A DNA stretch of 11,201 nucleotides from an uncultured Lachnospiraceae bacterium (GTDB lineage Bacteria > Bacillota_A > Clostridia > Lachnospirales > Lachnospiraceae): positions 1-11,201 of the forward strand of contig CACZHN010000146.1 of assembly GCA_902780985.1 (NCBI GenBank). The letters run 5' to 3'. The position numbers and the translations under genes are program-made. Under the pieces are notes generated by a model that was given only the letters and a program-made list of their open reading frames with translations, made no database searches and was not told the origin of the DNA. Of the stretch, positions 6,320 to 11,201 are shown one piece after another (within the stretch, counting starts at the first letter, position 1; each line of letters starts with the position of its first letter).

Positions 6320-6964
6320 ATGAAGAAGAGTTTTGTAAAAACAGTTTGTGGTATTGTTTTAGCAGGTATGATGCTTGCTTCTACAGGATGCGGAATGTCT
6401 GGGACATCTGCAAAGGATTCAACAAGAGAGAACAGCGCTAACGTAGTTGAAGCATCTGACGGAGAGCTTTTCTCAGATACAACACTTGATGCTAAGCAGG
6501 TTATGGTTTGTGGAAAGATCTATGAAATCCCATTTAACTACAGCAAGGTATCAAAGCAGCTTACACTTAGAGAAGAAATGACAGAGAAGTTCAACGTTAA
6601 GGTTCCTGCAAAGGGAACAATGAGCAACATCTTCCTTGATGTAGCAGGTCAGGAAGGTGCTTATATCACAGTTAAGCTTCAGAATACATATACAACAGAT
6701 GAGCTTCCAAAGCTTTGTAACATCGCAGGAATTAAGATCTCAGCTGATCATTGCGACAGCTCAGTAATCTCACTTCCTTCAGGAATCACAATCGGTTCAT
6801 CAGCATACGAGATCACAGGATGCTATGGTGACCCTGACAAGACAATCGATGAGAAGGGCAGCTTCGAGTACGTTTACCAGAAGGGTGATGTAACATATTC
6901 ATTCTCCTTCTCAGCAGACGGTGAAGGATGCCAGGCTATCGACATCGACTACAATGGACAGTAA
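6320..6964 (+). CDS. Secreted lipoprotein of unknown function
   Basis: A 214-residue protein with a lipoprotein signal: KK at the start, a hydrophobic stretch (8-20) and a lipobox ASTGC with the lipidated cysteine at C24. A Ser/Thr/Asn-rich linker (25-45) would tether the folded part to the outer face of the membrane. The mature part has no membrane helix and looks beta-rich. It contains GKIYEIPFNY (65-74) and GITIGSSAYEITGCYGDPDK (155-174), and five further cysteines (64, 133, 145, 168, 204). I do not recognise the family. The start is clear: AGAGGAGG lies eight bases upstream. Codon use is narrow (Thr almost only ACA, Lys mostly AAG, Leu mostly CTT), unlike the adjacent ABC and mgtE genes, suggesting strong expression. 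It is a single-gene unit with its own promoter and terminator and is transcribed away from the ABC exporter. Confidence 0.85.
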   Translation: MKKSFVKTVCGIVLAGMMLASTGCGMSGTSAKDSTRENSANVVEASDGELFSDTTLDAKQVMVCGKIYEIPFNYSKVSKQLTLREEMTEKFNVKVPAKGTMSNIFLDVAGQEGAYITVKLQNTYTTDELPKLCNIAGIKISADHCDSSVISLPSGITIGSSAYEITGCYGDPDKTIDEKGSFEYVYQKGDVTYSFSFSADGEGCQAIDIDYNGQ

Positions 6965-7014
6965 ATCAAACTTAACTAAATTTTGCTAAATACCCTCACA
7001 TATATAAAACCCTC

Positions 7015-7056
7015 AAAAAAGCCGCAACGGATTTCAAATATCTGCTGCGGTTTTTT
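7015..7056 (+). terminator. Intrinsic terminator of the lipoprotein gene
   Basis: An 11-bp stem with one mismatch (arms 7022-7032 and 7040-7050, read CCGCAACGGAT and ATCTGCTGCGG) closes a 7-base loop and is followed by six Ts. A-run 7015-7020 can pair with the T-run and extend the stem, so it may also stop minus-strand transcripts leaving mgtE. Confidence 0.9.
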
Positions 7057-7086
7057 CATTGTATACGTTCAAAACTTAGGTAAAAC

Positions 7087-7122
7087 AAAAAGAATCGCAG
7101 TGCTCTCACACCGCGATTCTTT
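7087..7122 (-). terminator. Intrinsic terminator of mgtE
   Basis: Arms AAAGAATCGC (7122-7113) and GCGATTCTTT (7098-7089) pair perfectly, with an inner GTG/CAC pairing and a T-rich tail on the minus strand. It begins right after the mgtE stop codon at 7125-7123. A T-run on the plus strand makes it bidirectional, a second barrier between convergent genes. Confidence 0.9.
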
Positions 7123-8580
7123 TTAGTTACCGAAATGCAGGACATTCAGAAGTAATATCCAGCTCATTCCGTAATATGTTACGACTGCTACAAGGTCGTT
7201 TACTGTTGTGATAAGTGGTCCCGATGCAACTGCCGGATCAACCTTAATTCTTTTAAAGAACAGCGGGATAAGTGTTCCCACCGCACTTGATATTACCATC
7301 GCCAGAAGAAGCGAAAATCCGATACATCCCGATACCGCAAAGGAAAATCCGAATTCTTTTCCCTTTACAAACATTATATAGAAACCTACAAGTACAAATG
7401 ATATGGTTCCCAGAAGCAGTCCGTTGCACAGACCCACTCGCATTTCCTTGGTAACAAGATGTCCTTTTTGCTTAAATGTAAGGTTTTCATCCATCAGTAC
7501 TCGGATGGTTACAGCCAGCGACTGGGTTCCTACATTTCCGGCCATGTCCAGGATCAGTGACTGGAACGCCATGATAAGTGTTAACTGAGCAACTACCTTA
7601 TCGAACAGGCTTACCACACTTGATACCACCATGCCGAGCCCCAGGAGAATTACCAGCCACGGGAGTCGCTTTCTCATACTCTGCCCCAGCGGTTCCTGCA
7701 GATCTTCTTCCGCAATAAGACCTGCCAGCTTAGCATAATCTTCACCCATCTCATCATCCACAACTTCGATGATGCTCTGGGATGTGATGATTCCCAGGAC
7801 TTTATTCATGTTATCAAGTACCGGAATATAACTTTCGGAATAATCCTTCAATCTTTCGATACAGTCATCGATGGTCTCATTGGCATATACATACGGGAAG
7901 GATGTAACTATCAGGTCATCCAGCGGAACCGTATTTCTTGCCACAATCAGATCCTTCAGATCGATGGCGCCGCAGAACTCATCGTTGTCATCTACCACAA
8001 AAAGTGTGGAAATGTTATCGTTATCTTCTGCCTGTCTGATAAGCTCGCTCATGGCCTGCTTAACAGTCAGGTTTTCTTTTATAATTATACAGTTGGTAGT
8101 CATGTGACTACCGATTTCATCTTCATCAAAGGAAGCAAGAAGCCTGATTTCCTTCTGAATCTCGGGATTGATCGAGTCAATGATCAGAACTCTCTTCTCT
8201 TTATCTATTTGATGAAGAACATTTGCTGCCGTATCCGTCTCCATTTCGGAAACAACCGCAGCCGCTTTACGGATATCCATCTCATTCAGATATTCGCCGG
8301 CGTCATCTTCATCTATGTATTCGAATATCTCCGCAAGCATTTCCGGATTACTGATCCTGTAGAGCTTTTTTCTTTCCTGCGCATTGAGCACACCAAAAAC
8401 TCCTGCGATATCATTCGCATGGTAATCTTCTATCTTGCTGAGTATTAATCTGGGGGAACTGTTTCCTCTGATGATGTCGAGAATCTCCGCCTCGTAGTCC
8501 GGCCTTTCGGAAGTAACTTCAGGTGCCGCAGCCGGGGATTCTTCTTGTACTGATGCGTTGTTTAATACTTCGTCTTCCAT
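7123..8580 (-). CDS. mgtE: Magnesium transporter MgtE
   Basis: A 485-residue MgtE-family Mg2+ channel/transporter. In order it has a variable acidic N-terminus (1-45), the MgtE N domain (about 50-155), two CBS domains (about 160-215 and 225-285) that sense Mg2+ and nucleotides in the family, a connecting helix, and five membrane helices from about 308. The pore motifs GNVGTQSLAVTIR (348-360) and DPAVASGPLITTVND (448-462) are present. D462 occupies the place of the selectivity aspartate in the family. The position usually written GGN reads AGN. An ATG at 8601 is in frame but has no ribosome site and lies inside the likely -10 box. The ATG at 8580 has GGAGG five bases upstream and was chosen. 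No M-box riboswitch is visible upstream. The gene may be co-transcribed with the small ORF at 8639-8755. Confidence 0.93.
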   Translation of the reverse strand: MEDEVLNNASVQEESPAAAPEVTSERPDYEAEILDIIRGNSSPRLILSKIEDYHANDIAGVFGVLNAQERKKLYRISNPEMLAEIFEYIDEDDAGEYLNEMDIRKAAAVVSEMETDTAANVLHQIDKEKRVLIIDSINPEIQKEIRLLASFDEDEIGSHMTTNCIIIKENLTVKQAMSELIRQAEDNDNISTLFVVDDNDEFCGAIDLKDLIVARNTVPLDDLIVTSFPYVYANETIDDCIERLKDYSESYIPVLDNMNKVLGIITSQSIIEVVDDEMGEDYAKLAGLIAEEDLQEPLGQSMRKRLPWLVILLGLGMVVSSVVSLFDKVVAQLTLIMAFQSLILDMAGNVGTQSLAVTIRVLMDENLTFKQKGHLVTKEMRVGLCNGLLLGTISFVLVGFYIMFVKGKEFGFSFAVSGCIGFSLLLAMVISSAVGTLIPLFFKRIKVDPAVASGPLITTVNDLVAVVTYYGMSWILLLNVLHFGN

Positions 8581-8598
8581 TTTACCCTCCGCTGTTCT

Positions 8599-8627
8599 CA
8601 TATAATGTGAGTTTTTTGCAGAGTCAA
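8599..8627 (-). promoter_or_regulatory. Proximal promoter of mgtE
   Basis: TTGACT (8627-8622) is separated by 17 bp from TATATG (8604-8599). The transcript would begin near 8592 and leave only about 12 leader bases, just enough for the GGAGG at 8590-8586. The -10 match is four of six, so this is less certain than the distal promoter at 8796-8824. Confidence 0.45.
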
Positions 8628-8638
8628 AATAGGCTTAT

Positions 8639-8755
8639 TTAGAAATGTATACTTAAACTGAAAGTGAACGCAGTTGGCCTATGGCAAACCGCATCGACTT
8701 CGATATTATGCATACACGATCGCCCGTCTGACCCGTGACTGTCACCGTTTGCCAC
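8639..8755 (-). CDS. Possible 38-residue small protein or leader peptide upstream of mgtE
   Basis: A GTG at 8755 is preceded by GGGAGG with eight bases between GGAGG and the start, and by a strong promoter (8796-8824). The frame runs 38 codons to a TAA at 8641-8639, 58 bases before the mgtE start. The peptide begins VANGDSHGSDGRSC and ends FTFSLSIHF. It has two cysteines and several histidines (including MH, CH and a penultimate H), no signal peptide and no membrane helix. I recognise no family. It could be a leader peptide whose translation controls mgtE, a free small protein, or a chance frame in a structured RNA leader. Its start codon lies in one arm of an inverted repeat (8747-8753 with 8683-8689), so initiation could depend on RNA folding. 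Confidence 0.45.
   Translation of the reverse strand: MANGDSHGSDGRSCMHNIEVDAVCHRPTAFTFSLSIHF
8683..8753 (-). other. Structured leader segment upstream of mgtE
   Basis: In the minus-strand transcript GGCAAAC (8753-8747) and GTTTGCC (8689-8683) form an outer 7-bp helix. Inside it lie further symmetric words: GTGACAGTCAC, CGATCG, TATGCATA and ATCGAAGTCGAT. The density of dyads in 70 bases suggests a multibranched RNA. The element is distinct from the classes I know by eye, including the M-box and c-di-GMP-I. The same bases carry the small ORF, so one of the two readings may be wrong. Confidence 0.4.
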
Positions 8756-8795
8756 TACATTCACCTCCCTTGTTATTGGTTTATTCAACTCAATA

Positions 8796-8824
8796 ATTAT
8801 CGCACTATATATGGTATGTGTCAA
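8796..8824 (-). promoter_or_regulatory. Strong sigma-A promoter of the mgtE leader / small ORF
   Basis: TTGACA (8824-8819), a 17-bp spacer and GATAAT (8801-8796) give eleven of twelve consensus positions. The transcript would start near 8789, 34 bases before the small ORF and about 210 bases before mgtE. A perfect 19-bp dyad lies 2 bp upstream of the -35 box. Confidence 0.75.
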
Positions 8825-8826
8825 CC

Positions 8827-8845
8827 TTGTAAAGGGAATTTACAA
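8827..8845. promoter_or_regulatory. Perfect 19-bp dyad, candidate operator beside the -35 box
   Basis: TTGTAAA and TTTACAA flank the five-base centre GGGAA. The site abuts the -35 box at 8819-8824 and is outside any gene. No U-run follows on either strand, so it is a DNA-binding site candidate rather than a terminator. It resembles the Rex operator in its outer TTGT/ACAA, but Rex sites have a 4-base centre. Confidence 0.5.
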
Positions 8846-8869
8846 ACAAAAAAATCAGTCCCCTAAACG

Positions 8870-8911
8870 CAGCTGTGGCAGTGGAAAAAGCACATCCCAC
8901 TGCCACAACTG
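8870..8911 (-). terminator. 15-bp hairpin at the end of the sugar transporter operon
   Basis: Arms CAGTTGTGGCAGTGG (8911-8897) and CCACTGCCACAGCTG (8884-8870) pair over 15 bp with one G-U and a 12-base loop, starting seven bases beyond the stop codon of the small membrane protein. In the minus-strand transcript a run of seven U occurs only from 8854, 15 bases after the stem, which is unusual for an intrinsic terminator. It may be a terminator, a pause site or a 3'-end stabiliser. Confidence 0.6.
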
Positions 8912-8917
8912 TTCTTT

Positions 8918-9130
8918 CTAATTATTGTTGTTTTTTCTATTCTTTATGAAGGAGATTATTGAATAGATACTATAACCAACTGCGCATGCTAGAAAGAAAA
9001 TACCTATTATGATGAATATTGTCTTATGTTCTGATTCGCCTGAGCTCGTCAGAAGCATGAAACCAAGATAAACTATATACGCTGCAACCAGCAGCTTACA
9101 AATAAATTTTGTCAGATCTTTATCATTCAT
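8918..9130 (-). CDS. Small two-helix membrane protein, unknown function
   Basis: A 70-residue protein with a charged N-terminus (MNDKDLTKF), two hydrophobic helices (about 9-28 and 38-62) joined by a short polar loop SSGESEHKT, and a basic, Asn-rich tail KNRKNNNN. I recognise no family. The frame can be opened by TTG at 9133, but the adjacent ATG at 9130 has AAAGGA eight bases upstream and is the better start. It lies 37 bp after the sugar permease on the same strand with no terminator between, so it is the last gene of that operon. It could be a small accessory subunit of the transporter or an unrelated rider. Confidence 0.72.
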   Translation of the reverse strand: MNDKDLTKFICKLLVAAYIVYLGFMLLTSSGESEHKTIFIIIGIFFLACAVGYSIYSIISFIKNRKNNNN

Positions 9131-9167
9131 CAATTAATTCCTTTTGCCCGTAAAAGAAGATTTATCA

Positions 9168-10322
9168 TCAAGACTTTCCTGTCTTGTGGTTTGAAACTAC
9201 GTCGAATACTACGGCTACGAGGAGAACTGCTCCCTTAACAACATACTGCCACTGATCAGGCAGACCGTAGATTGACATACCCTGGTTGATAACACCGAGG
9301 AGGATAGCACCGATCATGATTCCAGGAACTGTACCTGATCCACCGTATGCAGAAGCACCACCGATGAAACATGAAGCGATAGCGTCCATCTCATAAGAGT
9401 TACCCATGTTACCGTCAACAGAACCGATACGTGATGCAACGAGGAGTCCTGAGAAGCCTGCAAGGAAGCTCATAAGGAAGTATGCCCAGAAGTAAACCTT
9501 TCTAGGATCGATACCTGAAAGCTTTGTAGCCTTCTCGTTACCACCTACTGCGTAGAAGTAACGTCCGAAAACTGTTGATGATGTAAAGAATGCGAATATA
9601 AGTACTACTACAAGGATCCAGATAAGCATTACAGGAATACCCTTGTACTGTGAAAGCTTAATTGCATAAAGTACGATGAGTACATCGATTATAATTATCT
9701 TAACATATGAACCTACAGCTGAACCTGCGATTCCCTGCTTCTTCTTCTTTGCATTACTGATTACTGTATAAATAAGAAGTGCAACTGCAACTACTATACC
9801 AACAGCGATTGCTGATTTACAATTTCCCTTCTCATCAAAACCAGAAATCTGGATATAAGATGTGAAGAGGTTGTTGAACTTATCGTTCATAACACTGATT
9901 GTTCTTGAATCAAGTACGACTCTTGCAAGACCTCTGAAGAGGAACATACCTGCAAGTGTACAGATAAACGGTGGAATATGGATATAACCGATAAGCCAGC
10001 CCTGCCATACACCGATTACAACTGAAACTGCAAGTGAAACAACTATTGCAAGGAATGGGCTCTTACCCATATCCATGATCTTTGCAGCAAGTGCTGCAGA
10101 AAGACAAAGTGTAGAACCTACAGACAGGTCTACGTTACCACCGGTCAGAATACAAAGGAGCATTCCACATGCCATTACAAGTACATAAGCATTCTGAAGC
10201 AGGAGGTTTGAAATGTTCTGAGCCAGAACAAGTTTTCCATCGGTAAGTATGGTAAAGAATATGAATACTACTACCAGTGCCAATACCATGGTATATTTTT
10301 TAATAAATGATTTGACCTTCAT
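9168..10322 (-). CDS. mmsB: Monosaccharide ABC importer permease, GguB/MmsB type
   Basis: A 384-residue inner-membrane permease of the BPD_transp_2 family (RbsC, XylH, GguB), which forms the channel of a high-affinity sugar importer. The hallmark TGGNVDLSVGS lies at 60-70. The cytoplasmic loop that contacts the ATPase reads GGNEKATKLSGIDPRKV at 260-276. The later motif IGGASAYGGSGTVPG, which is typical of the family, is also present. Hydrophobic helices number about ten. The length fits XylH/GguB (about 390) rather than the shorter RbsC (about 320), mainly because of a middle segment (about 140-250). AAGGAGG lies ten bases before the ATG and overlaps the stop region of the ATPase gene, 15 bp upstream. 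Codon use is narrow, as in the lipoprotein, suggesting abundant protein. The sugar is probably a pentose, galactose or similar, from family knowledge. Confidence 0.85.
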   Translation of the reverse strand: MKVKSFIKKYTMVLALVVVFIFFTILTDGKLVLAQNISNLLLQNAYVLVMACGMLLCILTGGNVDLSVGSTLCLSAALAAKIMDMGKSPFLAIVVSLAVSVVIGVWQGWLIGYIHIPPFICTLAGMFLFRGLARVVLDSRTISVMNDKFNNLFTSYIQISGFDEKGNCKSAIAVGIVVAVALLIYTVISNAKKKKQGIAGSAVGSYVKIIIIDVLIVLYAIKLSQYKGIPVMLIWILVVVLIFAFFTSSTVFGRYFYAVGGNEKATKLSGIDPRKVYFWAYFLMSFLAGFSGLLVASRIGSVDGNMGNSYEMDAIASCFIGGASAYGGSGTVPGIMIGAILLGVINQGMSIYGLPDQWQYVVKGAVLLVAVVFDVVSNHKTGKS

Positions 10323-10337
10323 TCTCCGTACGCCTCC

Positions 10338-11201
10338 TTATATGTTGTTTTTGTGAGAAAGTATAGCACCCATGATCTTCTCCTGAGTAGCTTCCTCGGC
10401 CTTGAATTCGCCGACTATCTCACCTTCATTCATTACATAGATACGGTCGCACATTCCGAGAAGCTCTGGAAGTTCTGATGAAATCATAACAACCGCCTTA
10501 CCCTGAGCAACCATTTCGTTCATGATACAGTAGATCTCATACTTAGCACCGACATCGATACCTCTTGTCGGTTCGTCCAGTATAAGAACATCCGGTTCTG
10601 CAAACATCCACTTGGAAAGAAGAACCTTCTGCTGATTACCACCGGACAGATTTCCTACCGCCTGATCAACACTTGGCGTCTTGGTCTTCATTGCCGCAAC
10701 ATATTCCTGTGCTACTTTCTTCTCTTTAACAAAATCTATAACACCGTTCCTGGCAATCTTTTCCATCTTAGCCATTGTGGTGTTTTTTGCTATAGTATCT
10801 GAAAGCACAAGTCCGTTTGTTTTTCTATCCTCTGTAACATAAGCAAGTCCATGTGCTATGGCATCATGCTCATTCTTCAGATGAACCTCTTTACCTCTTA
10901 TAAATTCCTTTCCGGAAATGTTACTTCCGTAACTCTTTCCGAAGAGTGACATTGCAAGTTCTGTTCTTCCGGCTCCCTGCAGACCAGAGAAACCGATTAT
11001 CTCACCCTTATGAACCTTGAAGTTAACCTTCTTGTCCATACATTTTTCAGTATAAACAGGGTGATATACTGTCCAGTCTCTAGCTTCAAGTATAACTTCC
11101 TGACCTACATTATGCTCACGTGATGGGAATCTGTTAGTAAGCTCACGACCAACCATTCCCTTGATGATTCTGTCTTCATCAATGTTGTGATCGGCATTAT
11201 C
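10338..11201 (-). CDS. mmsA: Monosaccharide ABC importer ATPase, GguA/MmsA type, C-terminal part (cut by right edge)
   Basis: The last 287 residues of a two-domain sugar ATPase (full members have about 500-515). The visible part enters at DNADHNIDEDRIIKG, the end of domain one, then MVGRELTNRFP. Domain two has the altered Walker A GLQGAGRTEL, signature LSGGNQQK, Walker B VLILDEPTRGID and the ISSELPELLGMCDR switch region. The weakened P-loop (GAGRTE in place of GKST) is normal for domain two of RbsA/MglA/GguA proteins. The linker sequence YHPVYTEK fits the GguA group rather than RbsA. The frame continues past the ATG at 11156 without a stop to the edge, so that ATG is internal. The permease gene follows at 15 bp. 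A sugar-binding protein gene of the ChvE type would be expected upstream, outside the window. Confidence 0.9.
   Translation of the reverse strand, partial: DNADHNIDEDRIIKGMVGRELTNRFPSREHNVGQEVILEARDWTVYHPVYTEKCMDKKVNFKVHKGEIIGFSGLQGAGRTELAMSLFGKSYGSNISGKEFIRGKEVHLKNEHDAIAHGLAYVTEDRKTNGLVLSDTIAKNTTMAKMEKIARNGVIDFVKEKKVAQEYVAAMKTKTPSVDQAVGNLSGGNQQKVLLSKWMFAEPDVLILDEPTRGIDVGAKYEIYCIMNEMVAQGKAVVMISSELPELLGMCDRIYVMNEGEIVGEFKAEEATQEKIMGAILSHKNNI

Noticed and set aside
8683..8753. c-di-GMP-I riboswitch, suggested by GGCAAAC
   Set aside because: On the minus strand the downstream conserved GCAAAGCCTCCGGCC-type segment and tetraloop receptor pattern are missing. The match is limited to one short word.
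8639..8824. 61-residue version of the small ORF starting at 8824
   Set aside because: Its start lies inside the -35 box of the strong promoter, so those codons would not be transcribed. Only the GTG at 8755 has a proper ribosome site.
8580..8824. M-box (ykoK) riboswitch before mgtE
   Set aside because: I could not find the conserved M-box core words or a terminator or anti-terminator arrangement. A covariance search would be needed to exclude it fully.
8827..8845. Rex redox-regulator operator
   Set aside because: The outer TTGT/ACAA fits, but the half-sites differ (TTGTAAA) and the centre is five bases rather than four, so a Rex call is not supported.

Overview
The window looks like chromosomal DNA of a low-to-mid GC Gram-positive anaerobe, most likely a Lachnospiraceae member of the Butyrivibrio/Pseudobutyrivibrio type. 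The basis is purine-rich GGAGG-type ribosome sites, sigma-A promoters, U-tract terminators, a lipobox lipoprotein, FtsX/MacB-type ABC exporters, a clostridial-style MgtE and a GguA/GguB-type monosaccharide importer. The taxon is an inference from these gene families and was not searched. There are no RNA genes, CRISPR arrays, insertion sequences or prophage genes that I can recognise.

Layout. All genes except one lie on the minus strand, so the gene order below runs against transcription. Positions 1-541 hold the N-terminal part of a DUF2804 protein, cut by the window edge and served by its own promoter. An MFS drug-efflux-type transporter (616-1860) lies upstream of it. Next come a small FMN-binding split-barrel (pyridoxamine-phosphate-oxidase-like) protein (2038-2430), an 8-TM FtsX-type ABC permease (2542-4938) and its ATPase (5047-5907). 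The ATPase diverges from the only plus-strand gene, a lipoprotein (6320-6964). Two strong terminators at 7015-7125 separate this lipoprotein from the convergent magnesium transporter gene mgtE (7123-8580). Upstream of mgtE is a leader with a strong promoter, a 38-codon ORF and much dyad symmetry. The right end is the 3' part of a sugar ABC importer operon: the ATPase, running off the edge, the permease, and a small two-helix membrane protein as last gene.

How it works together. The most informative signal is regulatory. The MFS transporter and the ABC exporter, 4 kb apart and in separate transcription units, share the same promoter architecture: four 11-bp direct repeats with a TTAAG-type core, then exactly 15 bp, then a TATACT -10 box, with no good -35. 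This is what an activator of the OmpR/PhoB response-regulator type would need, so the two exporters probably form one inducible efflux or resistance regulon controlled in trans. No two-component genes lie in the window. The ABC ATPase-permease junction carries five back-to-back small hairpins, two of them diverged copies with compensatory stem changes.

The mgtE leader has no M-box that I can recognise. It instead has a TTGACA-17-GATAAT promoter beside a perfect 19-bp dyad, followed by a possible small peptide gene whose start codon lies inside an inverted repeat. The lipoprotein and sugar-permease genes use a narrow codon set (ACA, CTT, AAG) unlike the other genes, suggesting high expression.
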